Below are positions 30,689 to 39,297 of a stretch of DNA of 64,000 bases, piece after piece (position 1 is the stretch's first letter; each line of letters starts with the position of its first letter). The notes under the pieces are model-generated. The model searched no databases. It was given only the letters and a program-made list of their open reading frames with translations, and had not been told where the DNA came from. The stretch comes from Brucella oryzae (GTDB lineage Bacteria; Pseudomonadota; Alphaproteobacteria; Rhizobiales; Rhizobiaceae), in assembly GCA_012103035.1 (NCBI GenBank), contig JAAVLL010000001.1, forward strand, positions 966,501 to 1,030,500. Reading direction: 5' to 3'. The translations under genes and the position numbers were made by a program.

Positions 30689-31919
30689 GTGTTGGACTGG
30701 GAAAATGTATTTGCAACGCGCTCGAAACGTATGCGCGCATCGGAAATCCGCGAACTGCTGAAGCTTCTGGAACGCCCCGATATCATCTCGTTTGCGGGTG
30801 GTATTCCAGATCCGGCGCTTTTCCCGCACGAAGAATTCCAGGCAGCTTATAAGGATATTCTTACCGGCCCTGAAGCCAATGCCGCGCTGCAATATTCTGT
30901 TTCGGAAGGCTACAAGCCTCTGCGCACCTGGCTGGTCGGAGAGCTTGCCAAGATCGGCATTCCCTGCACGGAAGACAATGTGTTTATCACATCGGGTTCG
31001 CAGCAGGCTCTCGATTATCTGGGCAAGCTGTTTTGTCGCCTGCTGACACAGCACTTGTGACAGCGCCGACCTATCTCGGAGCGCTGCAGGCTTTCAACGC
31101 TTATGAGCCGAACTACGATACGCTGGCGATCAATGGCAATCGTACCCCAGCGTCCTACGCTGAAGCTGCCAAGAACGCCGGCGGTCAGGTCAAGTTCGCT
31201 TATCTGTCTGCCGATTTCAGCAATCCGACCGGGGAAACCGTCGATCGTGCCGGTCGTGAGAAACTGCTCGCGCAAGCCGACGAACTCGACATTCCGGTGA
31301 TCGAGGATGCGGCCTATCAGTATCTTCGCTACAATGGCGATGCGATTTCGCCTATCCTGGCACTCGACATTGCCCGTCACGATGGCGACATCGAGAAGAC
31401 CCGCACTATCTATTGCGGCTCTTTCTCCAAGACGCTGGCGCCGGGTTTGCGCGTCGGCTATGTGGTGGCGTCGAAGCCGGTTATTCGCAAGCTTGTTCTG
31501 ATGAAGCAGGCTGCAGACCTTCATTCGTCTACGATCAACCAGATTGCCATTCAGCGTGTTGCGAGCAACGGCTTTGGCGTTCAGGTAGCAAAGCTTCACA
31601 AGGTTTATAAGCACCGTCGCGACAAAATGCTCGAAGCGCTGGCGAAATATATGCCGGAGACCACAAGCTGGACGAAGCCCGAAGGCGGCATGTTCATCTG
31701 GGTTACGCTGCCAGAAGGTATGGATGGTGCGGGACTGCTTGCTGCATCCATCGATAGCGAGAAAGTGGCGTTTGTTCCGGGTCGGGCATTTTTGCCGATG
31801 GCACCGGTGCCAACACACTGCGTCTCAGCTATTCATGCGCCAATGATGAGATGATTGATGAAGGCATCAAGCGTCTTGGCCGTTTGATACGGGCCCATAC
31901 GAAGTCCGCTGCTGCCTGA
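30689..31919 (+). CDS. PLP-dependent aminotransferase, MocR/2-aminoadipate type (frame breaks)
   Basis: About 410 residues of fold-type I. FAGGIPDPALFPHEEF at the N-terminus is typical of 2-aminoadipate/valine-pyruvate-type aminotransferases. Further motifs are FITSGSQQALDYLGKLF, TAPTYLGALQAF, SADFSNPTGETV, PVIEDAAYQYLRY and the Schiff-base Lys in CGSFSKTLAPGLRVGYVV. There is no N-terminal winged helix, so it is an enzyme, not a MocR regulator. Breaks are near 31030 and 31795. The start is a GTG at 30689 behind AGGAGA. The substrate is undetermined; branched-chain or aromatic amino acids are possible. Confidence 0.87.
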
Positions 31920-31932
31920 TTGATGCGAATAC

Positions 31933-31958
31933 AAAGTCGGGTTTTGACCCGACTTTTC
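31933..31958. terminator. Bidirectional terminator
   Basis: AAGTCGGGT/ACCCGACTT (31934-31942, 31947-31955) flanked by A and T runs, between the aminotransferase stop and the stop region of the opposite-strand small protein. Confidence 0.75.
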
Positions 31959-31997
31959 CTTACTGGAACGGCGAATTGCAACCTGTTCTCGGACCGG

Positions 31998-32378
31998 CTA
32001 ATGGCTGGTATGTGTTGTCAGAAGTCCGGTAGCTGCGATAGCGGTTTGAACACCACTGGATATGGTTGCTGCTCGGTTTCGCCCCGCAGTTGGCGGCTGC
32101 ATTGTGCGTCTATATTGCAGGGCATCGCCGTTCTTGTAGTTCAATACGCCGTGTTCGGTAATATAAGTCCCACTCTCCCGACAAAGCGTTGAACCGTAGC
32201 AGTTACGAGCGCTCGGATCTGTGCGATTGGCACCTGCCTGACCGCCGATAATCAACGGTCCGCTTGGTTTTAGTGAGGGAAGATATTGGCTGTTGCGCAG
32301 TTCGACGGCTGAACCCGCACTTGCAATGCCAGCAACGAATAGTCCGGTCAATATTGTCAGGCGCAGCATTTTTCGCAT
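31998..32378 (-). CDS. Small exported hypothetical protein
   Basis: About 126 residues from the ATG at 32378 (MRKMLRLTILTGLFVAGIAS). A clear signal peptide with a core TILTGLFVAGIASAG is followed by a mature part with Tyr and Gly residues and one Cys pair (ARNCYGSTLCRESGTYITEH). I do not recognise the family. The last 30 residues look out of frame; an alternative frame gives a more protein-like tail (QPYPVVFKPLSQLPDF). It points away from the EEP-family gene, sharing a 130-base divergent region. Confidence 0.5.
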   Translation of the reverse strand: MRKMLRLTILTGLFVAGIASAGSAVELRNSQYLPSLKPSGPLIIGGQAGANRTDPSARNCYGSTLCRESGTYITEHGVLNYKNGDALQYRRTMQPPTAGRNRAATISSGVQTAIAATGLLTTHTSH

Positions 32379-32507
32379 CGTTCTGGCTCGCTTCAATCAA
32401 CGTTCTCCCGATATATGGGTATATTCTATATCCAAGTCACGGCTTCGGCAGAAATTTATTGGTTGCATCCTCTTGCCAATCGCCCGGCAAGCAGAGATTG
32501 CGGAGAC

Positions 32508-33617
32508 ATGTTTACCATAGCTACTTTCAATGTCGAAAATCTGATGCGCCGGTTCGATTTTTCCGGCTTTCGCAATGAATTGCATCAGGATCGCACCTTA
32601 CAATTGTTCGAAATCAATGATGAGGCGCAGTATCGCCTTCTCGAGCAGGCGCGTGCTGTGGCGTACGCAGACGATACGCGTCAGATGACAGCTCTCGCTA
32701 TCGCAGAAACAAGAGCCGATATTCTTTGTCTGCAGGAGGTGGATAATCTCGCTGCGCTCAATGCTTTCGAGTATAGCTATCTTTTCAAGATGATCGGCCA
32801 TGGCTTCCGGCATAAATATCTCATAGACGGTAATGATAGCCGCGGCATTGATGTCGCCGTTATGATGCGCGACACGACACGGGACGGACAGCCTATCGAA
32901 ATCGATGAAGTCACAAGCTACGCTTATGTAACCTACAATGATTTCGGTCTCTACGAGCCTGTCCTTGGAGAACTCGGGCTTGAGCCCCATGACCGTATTT
33001 TCAAGCGGGATTGCCTGAATGTGGATATTCGCATTGCGGGAAAGCCTATATCGCTTTTCGTGACGCATCTGAAATCAATGACGGGTGCGCGTAACGGCTT
33101 TGATGGACGGACAGCATCTTTGCCTGTGCGGCGCGCGGAAGCCCGCGCCATACGTCGTATCATTGAGGATAAGTTCGGGCCGTCCAACGTTGCAAATCGC
33201 CGCTGGTTGATTTGCGGTGATTTCAATGATTACCGTGAGCGGATCATCATCGGCGGTGACGAATGGAATGGCTATCAGTTCACGCCGATGGTTGAAGAAG
33301 AAAGTGCGCTGGACGTGCTCTTGGCCGATGGCTTTGCTGTCAATCTGGTTGAACGCCGCCCCATTATGGACCGATGGACGCTTTATCACACACGCGGGCC
33401 GCAAGAGCGTCATCTTTGCCAGCTCGATTACATCATGGCTTCTCCTTCATTTGCGAAGAAGAATGAAAAGGCGGTTCCGGACATCATTCGGCGTGGTCAG
33501 CCCTGGCGCACAATCTTTCCGCCCGACCAACAGGTCGACCGTTATCCCAGAACCGGATGGGATCGCCCGAAGGCGAGTGATCATTGTCCTGTCGCAGTGA
33601 CGCTAAATATGGTTTGA
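32508..33617 (+). CDS. Endonuclease/exonuclease/phosphatase family protein
   Basis: Intact, 369 residues. All EEP-fold motifs are visible: MFTIATFNVENLMRRFDF (metal-binding Asn), ADILCLQEVDN (Glu), LFVTHLKSM (His), WLICGDFNDYRE (Asp/Asn) and ASDHCPVAVTL (Asp-His). There is no signal peptide from the ATG at 32508 (CGGAGA just upstream), so it is probably cytosolic; substrates of this family range from nucleic acids to phospholipids. Four bases separate it from the Nudix gene downstream, and the two are likely one operon. Both act on phosphoester or diphosphate bonds, but no common substrate can be named. Confidence 0.9.
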   Translation: MFTIATFNVENLMRRFDFSGFRNELHQDRTLQLFEINDEAQYRLLEQARAVAYADDTRQMTALAIAETRADILCLQEVDNLAALNAFEYSYLFKMIGHGFRHKYLIDGNDSRGIDVAVMMRDTTRDGQPIEIDEVTSYAYVTYNDFGLYEPVLGELGLEPHDRIFKRDCLNVDIRIAGKPISLFVTHLKSMTGARNGFDGRTASLPVRRAEARAIRRIIEDKFGPSNVANRRWLICGDFNDYRERIIIGGDEWNGYQFTPMVEEESALDVLLADGFAVNLVERRPIMDRWTLYHTRGPQERHLCQLDYIMASPSFAKKNEKAVPDIIRRGQPWRTIFPPDQQVDRYPRTGWDRPKASDHCPVAVTLNMV

Positions 33618-33620
33618 GCG

Positions 33621-34330
33621 ATGAAACACATCCGGGAAAACACCGTCCATATTATCGACAGTGCAGACGTCCGGGTGTTGCCCGGTCCTTTGTCATATAC
33701 CGTGGAGAATAGCGACGCGATTGCTTCGAACTGGATACGCGAGCGGGCGACGAACCCCACTTTGTTCGACGGCGAGTTCTATCTGGCACCGGAAGCTGAA
33801 TTGAAAGGAGGCGTTTTTCAGGCCGGTTTCAAACGCACCAGCTTTGCGACGCTGATGCACTGGCGGCGTGACGTATCGCAAGAACGTCCGTGGCATATTT
33901 TCGGTGTCGGGGTGATTGTCTCGCGTGAAGGGCATTTGATTGCCGGGCGCATGAGTGAACACAATGCGGGAGCGGAAAGGTCTATTTTCCGGCGGGCTCA
34001 GTGGATGATAATGATATCGTTGACGGATATGTCGATTATGACGCCAATCGGCAGCGGGAGGTTCGCGAGGAAACGGGCCTCGATCTTCACGATGCCACCG
34101 CGGAGCAGCAGATCAATCTCGTGACTGGCAATCGCAGCATTGCGCTTTTCCGGCGTTATTATTTTGATGTGTCGTCGACGGAGCTGGTATCGAGGATTCA
34201 ACAACACCTGTCTGTGGAGGTGGAGCCCGAATTAGCAGAGATTATACCGGTGCAAGCAGCAGGGACGATGGGTGAGGCCACGCCAACTTACGTGCGAGCC
34301 TTTGCTGACTGGCATTTCAACAATCTCTAA
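33621..34330 (+). CDS. Nudix hydrolase (one frame break)
   Basis: About 236 residues. The Nudix helix is seen in REVREETGLDLHDA, preceded by KVYFPAGSVDDNDIVDGYVD in the corrected frame. The N-terminal half (DGEFYLAPEAELKGGVFQAG, HWRRDVSQERPWHIFGVGVI) matches a subgroup with a long N-terminal domain. The break is near 33980. Such enzymes cleave nucleoside diphosphates linked to other groups. It starts four bases after the EEP-family gene. Confidence 0.87.
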
Positions 34331-34461
34331 AACTTGGTCAGACTTGCAGATGACAGCGGCGTGAAATTGGCTATGCTCGCAAATAATGCAAAAGCACGAA
34401 GCATTGGAGACAAAGCGATCCTGCAGTCGGTTTTGCGAGCATTGTTGAGGGAGAATGAGGG

Positions 34462-35388
34462 ATGAGTGACGCCGCCGTTTCCGGCAGATTCTATGAGGTT
34501 TTCGACGTTTTCGCCGACAAGGCTCTGACTGGAAATCCGCTGGCTGTCGTTCATGATAGCGAAGGTTTGACCGATACGCGCATGCAGGCCATTGCACGCG
34601 AGTTCAATCTTTCTGAAACGGTGTTCATTTTTCCGCCGAGCAATCCCGCGCATGAAGCGGCAGTACGTATATTCACACCCGACTACGAACTTCCCTTTGC
34701 TGGACATCCAACAGTTGGAGCGGCCGTGTCGCTGGCTCGCCGTTGCAAAATGGGCAACGAAACGGACAGGCTCGTGGCTTTGGAAGAAAAAGTGGGCATT
34801 GTTCGTTGCGGTGTCATACTTGGTGAGAACAGCGCATTCGCCGAGTTCGATCTGCCTCGGTTGCCGGAAAGGCTCGACGTCAAGGTCGAGAAGGAGGAGG
34901 CCGCCGCCGCGATTGGTCTTGGCACGCATGAGATCGGATTTGAGAACCATGTACCTGCCGTCTGGAGTGCGGGCACGCCTTATCTGCTTGTGCCGGTGCA
35001 TAATCTGATTGCGGCAGCAAAAGTGTCCATTGACCCGGTCTATGTGAACGAAAGTCTGCCGCACGTCGATGGCCGACCTTTACCAATTTACGTATATTGC
35101 CGCGAAACAATTCTATTCGACAGCAATTTCCATGCGCGTATGTTTGTAACTGGTGCCAATCTCTATGAAGATCCAGCTACTGGCTCTGCTGCCGCTGCCT
35201 TTGCAGGTATGATCCAGAAGAACGACAAGCCTGTTGATGGCAGCTGGCAATGGTGGATCGAGCAGGGAATGGAGATGGGGCGGCCCTCGCGGATTCGTCT
35301 TGAACTGGACGTCGCCAAGCAACAGCTCACAGGAGCACGGATTGGAGGCACCGCAGTAAAGATTGCAGAAGGACGTTTGTTCGTCTGA
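34462..35388 (+). CDS. PhzF family isomerase-like protein
   Basis: Intact, 308 residues. The PhzF/DapF-like fold is shown by FYEVFDVFADKALTGNPLAV at the start, the catalytic Glu in REFNLSETVFIFPP, PDYELPFAGHPTVGAAVSLA, and the second-lobe motif DPATGSAAAAFAGM. Family members are isomerases such as the trans-2,3-dihydro-3-hydroxyanthranilate isomerase of phenazine synthesis. No phenazine genes are nearby, so the substrate is unknown. Confidence 0.93.
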   Translation: MSDAAVSGRFYEVFDVFADKALTGNPLAVVHDSEGLTDTRMQAIAREFNLSETVFIFPPSNPAHEAAVRIFTPDYELPFAGHPTVGAAVSLARRCKMGNETDRLVALEEKVGIVRCGVILGENSAFAEFDLPRLPERLDVKVEKEEAAAAIGLGTHEIGFENHVPAVWSAGTPYLLVPVHNLIAAAKVSIDPVYVNESLPHVDGRPLPIYVYCRETILFDSNFHARMFVTGANLYEDPATGSAAAAFAGMIQKNDKPVDGSWQWWIEQGMEMGRPSRIRLELDVAKQQLTGARIGGTAVKIAEGRLFV

Positions 35389-35409
35389 TAGACTAGCCCC
35401 GTTTATGTT

Positions 35410-35423
35410 TTGATTAAGGTCAA
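35410..35423. promoter_or_regulatory. FNR/FixK-type box
   Basis: TTGATTAAGGTCAA fits TTGAT-N4-(A/G)TCAA, the binding site of alphaproteobacterial FnrL/FixK regulators. It lies 59 bases before the PNPOx-like gene, in a position suitable for activation when oxygen is low. Confidence 0.6.
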
Positions 35424-35482
35424 CGCCGTAACGCTGCCCTATGTTAGTTTATCGATAGATAAGCAAACAGTGGAGGCGTGTC

Positions 35483-35916
35483 ATGATGATCAGGGAAATG
35501 TCGGAATACGATATCCGGGACATGATACAGCACACCCATCTGGGGCGGCTGGCTTATGTTCTCGATAATCGTCCGTTTATCATACCGCTCAGTTTCCGGT
35601 TCAGCGGTGGTTCGCTCTATTCTTTTACTACCGATGGGCAGAAGACCGAAGCTCTGCGCAAGAACGATGCGGTTTGCATTCTTTTCGATCATATCGAATC
35701 CGGACCAATTGGCGTACCGTTGTATTGAACGGCCGCTATCGGGAGATCGAACGTGAGGACGAGAAGAACTCGATCGTCGCGCTTATGGCGTCGGAACCGA
35801 CGTGGTGGGAGCCAGCATATATAAAGACGATTGCGAAGGACGGGAAAGAACGGAAACTCGATCCGATCTTCTTCCGTATCGATATCGACAGCGCAACAGG
35901 TCATCAGACTGGCTGA
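35483..35916 (+). CDS. Pyridoxamine 5'-phosphate oxidase-like flavin-binding protein (one frame break)
   Basis: About 144 residues of the split-barrel FMN-binding type: [53 protein letters not shown], then in the shifted frame [20 protein letters not shown] and [14 protein letters not shown]. The break is near 35710, in TTGGCG. Small proteins of this family bind FMN, F420 or haem; it is not the biosynthetic PdxH. The FNR-type box upstream and the convergent UspA gene suggest a role in low-oxygen adaptation. Confidence 0.85.
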
Positions 35917-35924
35917 TAGCGAAG

Positions 35925-35949
35925 AAGGCCCGATACTTTCGGGCCTTTT
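35925..35949. terminator. Bidirectional terminator
   Basis: AAGGCCCGA/TCGGGCCTT (35925-35933, 35939-35947) then TTC, in the 43 bases between two convergent genes. Confidence 0.8.
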
Positions 35950-35959
35950 CGATATTGCT

Positions 35960-36401
35960 TTATTTTACCACCAGAACTGGCGTGTTGCCGCGAGTGAGGA
36001 CTTCATAGGTTTGACTGCCGAGAAGCATTCCTTTCAGTCCGCGACGACCATGGGAAGCCATGACGATAAGATCGTTGCGCAGTTCCTTGGCTGTCTCAAT
36101 GATGGATGTCGCCGGATGCGGGGCGACCTCATGCAATGTATGAATCCCGACTTCAGCTTCAGCCGCCAGTTCGCGAGCGCGAGTGAGAGCTTTATCGGCA
36201 TATTCGTTCCATTCCTGCTCGAAGCGCTCAATGAAGGCAGGGCTATCCGTCCAGCCGCCCGGAAGTCCGGAAACGGAATAGGGGCGGTTACAGTCAATAC
36301 TGTCACCTTCGCACCGACTTTATGTGCCAGTTTAAATGCGTGGACGAGCCGCGCTCTGCAAACTCTGACCCATCGGTCGTTACGAGAATATTCTTGTACA
36401 T
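35960..36401 (-). CDS. Universal stress protein UspA family (two frame breaks)
   Basis: About 147 residues. It begins MYKNILVTTDGSEFAERA. The middle reads FIERFEQEWNEYADKALTRA and GIHTLHEVAPHPATSIIETA. The ATP-binding loop at the C-terminus reads LIVMASHGRRGLKGMLLGSQ, followed by TPVLVVK. The G-2x-G-9x-G(S/T)-type loop indicates an ATP-binding Usp. Breaks lie near 36350 and 36270. It is convergent with the FMN-binding protein gene. UspA and PNPOx-like genes are common members of FnrL/FixK regulons in alphaproteobacteria. Confidence 0.85.
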
Positions 36402-36496
36402 GCTGCCCTCGCTGTTGTTTTTCTATCTTTAAGCTAATGCGTTAAAGAGCCATATCAAACCCCTTGCCTGACAAGTTGTTTAGACGGAACTATTTC

Positions 36497-37735
36497 ATGC
36501 CTCTCGACTGCGACACATTTCATGCCAGCTGGATAGCGACAGTTCTCAATCTGGATTGGCCGTCGCGTAGTTCATCCCGCATTGAGAACGATGCCGAACG
36601 CATAAAGCGCCAGAAGCAGGAATTGCTCAAGCTTTTGATGAAGCATCCGAGCATGGTATCAATGCCGTCATTTTTCAGGTTTCGCCGACTGCCGATGCAT
36701 TTTACCAGTCATCCTATTTGCCGTGGTCTTCCTATCTGACTGGAACTCTCGGTAAAGATCCGGGCTTTGATCCGCTGAAGTTTGCAATTCACGAAGCGCA
36801 TAAGCGCGGCATAGAACTGCATGCATGGCTTAATCCTTATCGTGTCTCAATGGATACGAAGCCGTCTACCCGCAAGGAATTGCAGAATTCGTCAAACGAG
36901 TCGCCAGTCAGTGTTTTCAAGTCCCATCCAGATTGGGTCGGTGTTTCAGCCGACCGTTATGTCCTCGATCCCGGTATTCCGGCGGTTCGCGAGTGGGTGA
37001 CGAATGTGACGACAGAGGTCGTGCAGAAATATGATGTCGACGGCATTCAGTTCGATGATTATTTCTACTACGAAACAGCATCGTCGAAACTTAACGATGA
37101 CAAATCATATGCACGGTTTGGCACACGCTTTTCGAGCAAATATGAATGGCGCCGCTACAATACCCATACGCTGGTGCGGGAAATTTCAGACAGGATAAAA
37201 GCCACCAAACCAAATGTCCGTTTTGGTATCAGCCCGAGCGGTGTATGGCGCAACGCTGCGGAGGATACGCGCGGTTCTGCAACCCGTGCCGGAAAACCAA
37301 CTATGACGGAGATTTTGCTGACACCCGGCGTTGGGTGAAAGAAGGCATGATCGACTATATCGCGCCGCAGATTTATTGGTCCTTTGGCCGCAAAGATGTG
37401 TCCTATGGGACGATTGCCAAATGGTGGGCCGATACGGTTCGCGGTACGAAGACTGATCTCTATATCGGCTTGGCACTCTATCGGGCGGGCTCCGGAACCA
37501 CACTTGAGCCTAGTTGGCAGGCGGGTGAGGGCGTAACCGAAATTAAACGCCAGTTAGAACTCAATGAATCTTTGCCAGAGGTGAAAGGGAGCATTCTCTT
37601 TCGTCAGGGTTCCTCTCTGACCCGAAGCTCGAAGCTGTGTCGAACTATCTGAAGACGACGTGGGGCAAATGCGGGCCGCGGAAAGTTGACGGAAAAAATG
37701 ATGACGGATTGCTGAATTGTGGCTTGTTTGATTGA
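36497..37735 (+). CDS. GH10-like (DUF187-type) glycoside hydrolase family protein (frame breaks)
   Basis: About 412 residues. The family pattern is clear: HASWIATVLNLDWPS at the start (family form W-ATV-N-DWP), then GINAVIFQVSPTADAFYQSS and YLPWSSYLTGTLG. FAIHEAHKRGIELHAWLNPY carries the likely active-site region, with YDVDGIQFDDYFY, RFGISPSGVWRN and MIDYIAPQIYWSFG following. Proteins of this type cleave glycans or peptidoglycan-linked sugars and are often exported; no signal peptide is seen from the ATG at 36497, perhaps because of a further break upstream. Breaks are near 36640, 37300 and 37610. It stands alone between UspA and the ABC exporter. Confidence 0.82.
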
Positions 37736-38231
37736 AATCAAAGAGCTTCGTTTGAGCGGGTGCTAACTAACAATCGTTGCCGGTTTCCACCAGAGTCGGT
37801 GACCCGGGGTGCTGAGGCCCTACTCGAATGGCACCCCGGCAAATCAATCTGTCGAGCGCATGAGCGCGATCTTTCCGTAACGTCGCCTATCGACAGCCAG
37901 CGGGTGCTGTCGGCGTTGCTCCCCTCTGTTTCATCAAATCAGCACCCGCGTCTCCAACAACCTTGTTACATATTTTAGCGGTTCTTGATCCTAATCAAGG
38001 CGGACGATTGCCACCGTGGTTAGAGCAGATCCAACCGGGAGTTTGCGTTTTGGATCGCTCCCCAATTCACCGGTTGCTAAATGAAAAGGTAGTTCCATAT
38101 CCTCCCAAAAGGTTCTGGCCGATGCCAGAGGCAGGGCGGGGATAATGAAACCCCTTGCAAGCAGCGACCGCTTGCCGGTGCTTCATTTGAAGACGGCATT
38201 GTGACGACGATGGCAATGAGGGTGTTTCATT
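37736..38231. other. Structured gap before the HlyD-ABC operon
   Basis: No convincing gene. It holds a hairpin CCGGGGTGC/GCACCCCGG (37804-37812, 37831-37839), a repeated motif GCGGGTGCT (37756 and 37900) with its inverse AGCACCCGC (37941-37949), a small CGACAGC/GCTGTCG stem near 37891-37912, and the FNR-type box at 37985. The 37804 hairpin may end the glycosidase transcript. Confidence 0.5.
37985..37998. promoter_or_regulatory. FNR/FixK-type box, perfect symmetry
   Basis: TTGATCCTAATCAA is an exact TTGAT-N4-ATCAA palindrome, the consensus FNR/Anr/FixK site. It lies 234 bases before the HlyD gene with no gene between, so it is the best candidate for control of the ABC exporter operon, with a long leader. 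Confidence 0.65.
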
Positions 38232-39297
38232 ATGGCTTTCAACCGTAAGCAATGGATACTGGCAGGAGCGATTATCGTCCTTGCCGCGGGTGGATATTAT
38301 GCTTGGAAAGCGCTGAACGGCGATGGGTTGCCGGAAGATATCGCCAAGGGCAACGGTCGCATCGAGGCGGTTGAGATCGATATTTCGACGAAGAGTCCGG
38401 GGCGTATTCGCGAAATCCTCGCAGATGAGGGCGATTTCGTGCAGGCAAATGACATTCTCGCACGCATGGATACGGATCAGTTGGAAAGTCAGCGCAAGCA
38501 GGCTGAGGCGCAATTGCGCCGGGCAGAGATTGGTATAGAGACGGCGCGCAGTCTTGTCACGCAGCGCGAAGCCGAGCACACGGCTGCAGAGGCGATCGTG
38601 GCACAGCGGGAAGCGCAACTGGATGCTGCCCAGCGTCGTTTGGCTCGCTCCCAGCAATTGACGCAATCGCGCACCGTTTCGCAACAGGTTCTCGACGATG
38701 ATCGCGCCACGGCGCAGGGTGCAGAAGCGGCTGTTGGTGCAGCCAAGGCGCAGCTTGCGGCCACGGAAGCAGCCATTGAGCTGCCAAGGCACAGGTCGTG
38801 GATGCCGAGGCATCCGTCGAGGCTGCCAGAGCGGCGATTGCAACGATTGAAGCCGACATCAACGACGCTACCTTGAGAGCGCCGAAGCCGGGACGTGTTC
38901 AATACCGCGTTGCCCAACCGGGGAAGTACTTTCCGCAGGTGGGAGGGTGCTCAATCTTGTCGACGTCAGCGACGTTTATATGACCTTCTTTCTACCGACG
39001 GCGCAGGCCGGGCGGGTGGCCATGGGTGCCGATGCCCGGATTGTTCTCGATGCCGCGCCGCAATATGTCATTCCAGCAAAGATCAGCTTTGTGGCTGACG
39101 TGGCTCAATTTACGCCGAAGACCGTTGAAACGGAGGAAGAGCGCCAGAAGCTGATGTTCCGCGTAAAGGCGAAAATCCCGCAAGAACTGCTTCAAAAATA
39201 TATCCAGCAGGTGAAAACCGGATTGCCGGGCATGGCTTATGTCAAGCTTGACCCTAATGCTGAGTGGCCGAAAAATCTTGCGGAAACCGTGAAATGA
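38232..39297 (+). CDS. HlyD/YhiI-type periplasmic adaptor of an ABC exporter (frame breaks)
   Basis: 355 residues, the same size as YhiI. The N-terminal membrane anchor ([18 protein letters not shown]) is followed by a lipoyl-like half ([20 protein letters not shown]), a long Ala/Gln-rich coiled-coil hairpin (residues about 75-215) and the second lipoyl/beta-barrel part ([40 protein letters not shown]). Breaks fall near 38780 and 38935. It overlaps the RbbA-like gene by four bases. It should bridge the inner-membrane ABC protein to the outer membrane. Confidence 0.9.

Noticed and set aside
30689..31919. MocR-type transcription regulator
   Set aside because: The protein begins directly with the aminotransferase domain and lacks the N-terminal winged-helix domain.
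37760..38145. Short plus-strand frames before the HlyD gene
   Set aside because: Composition looks non-coding and they overlap hairpins and the FNR-type box.
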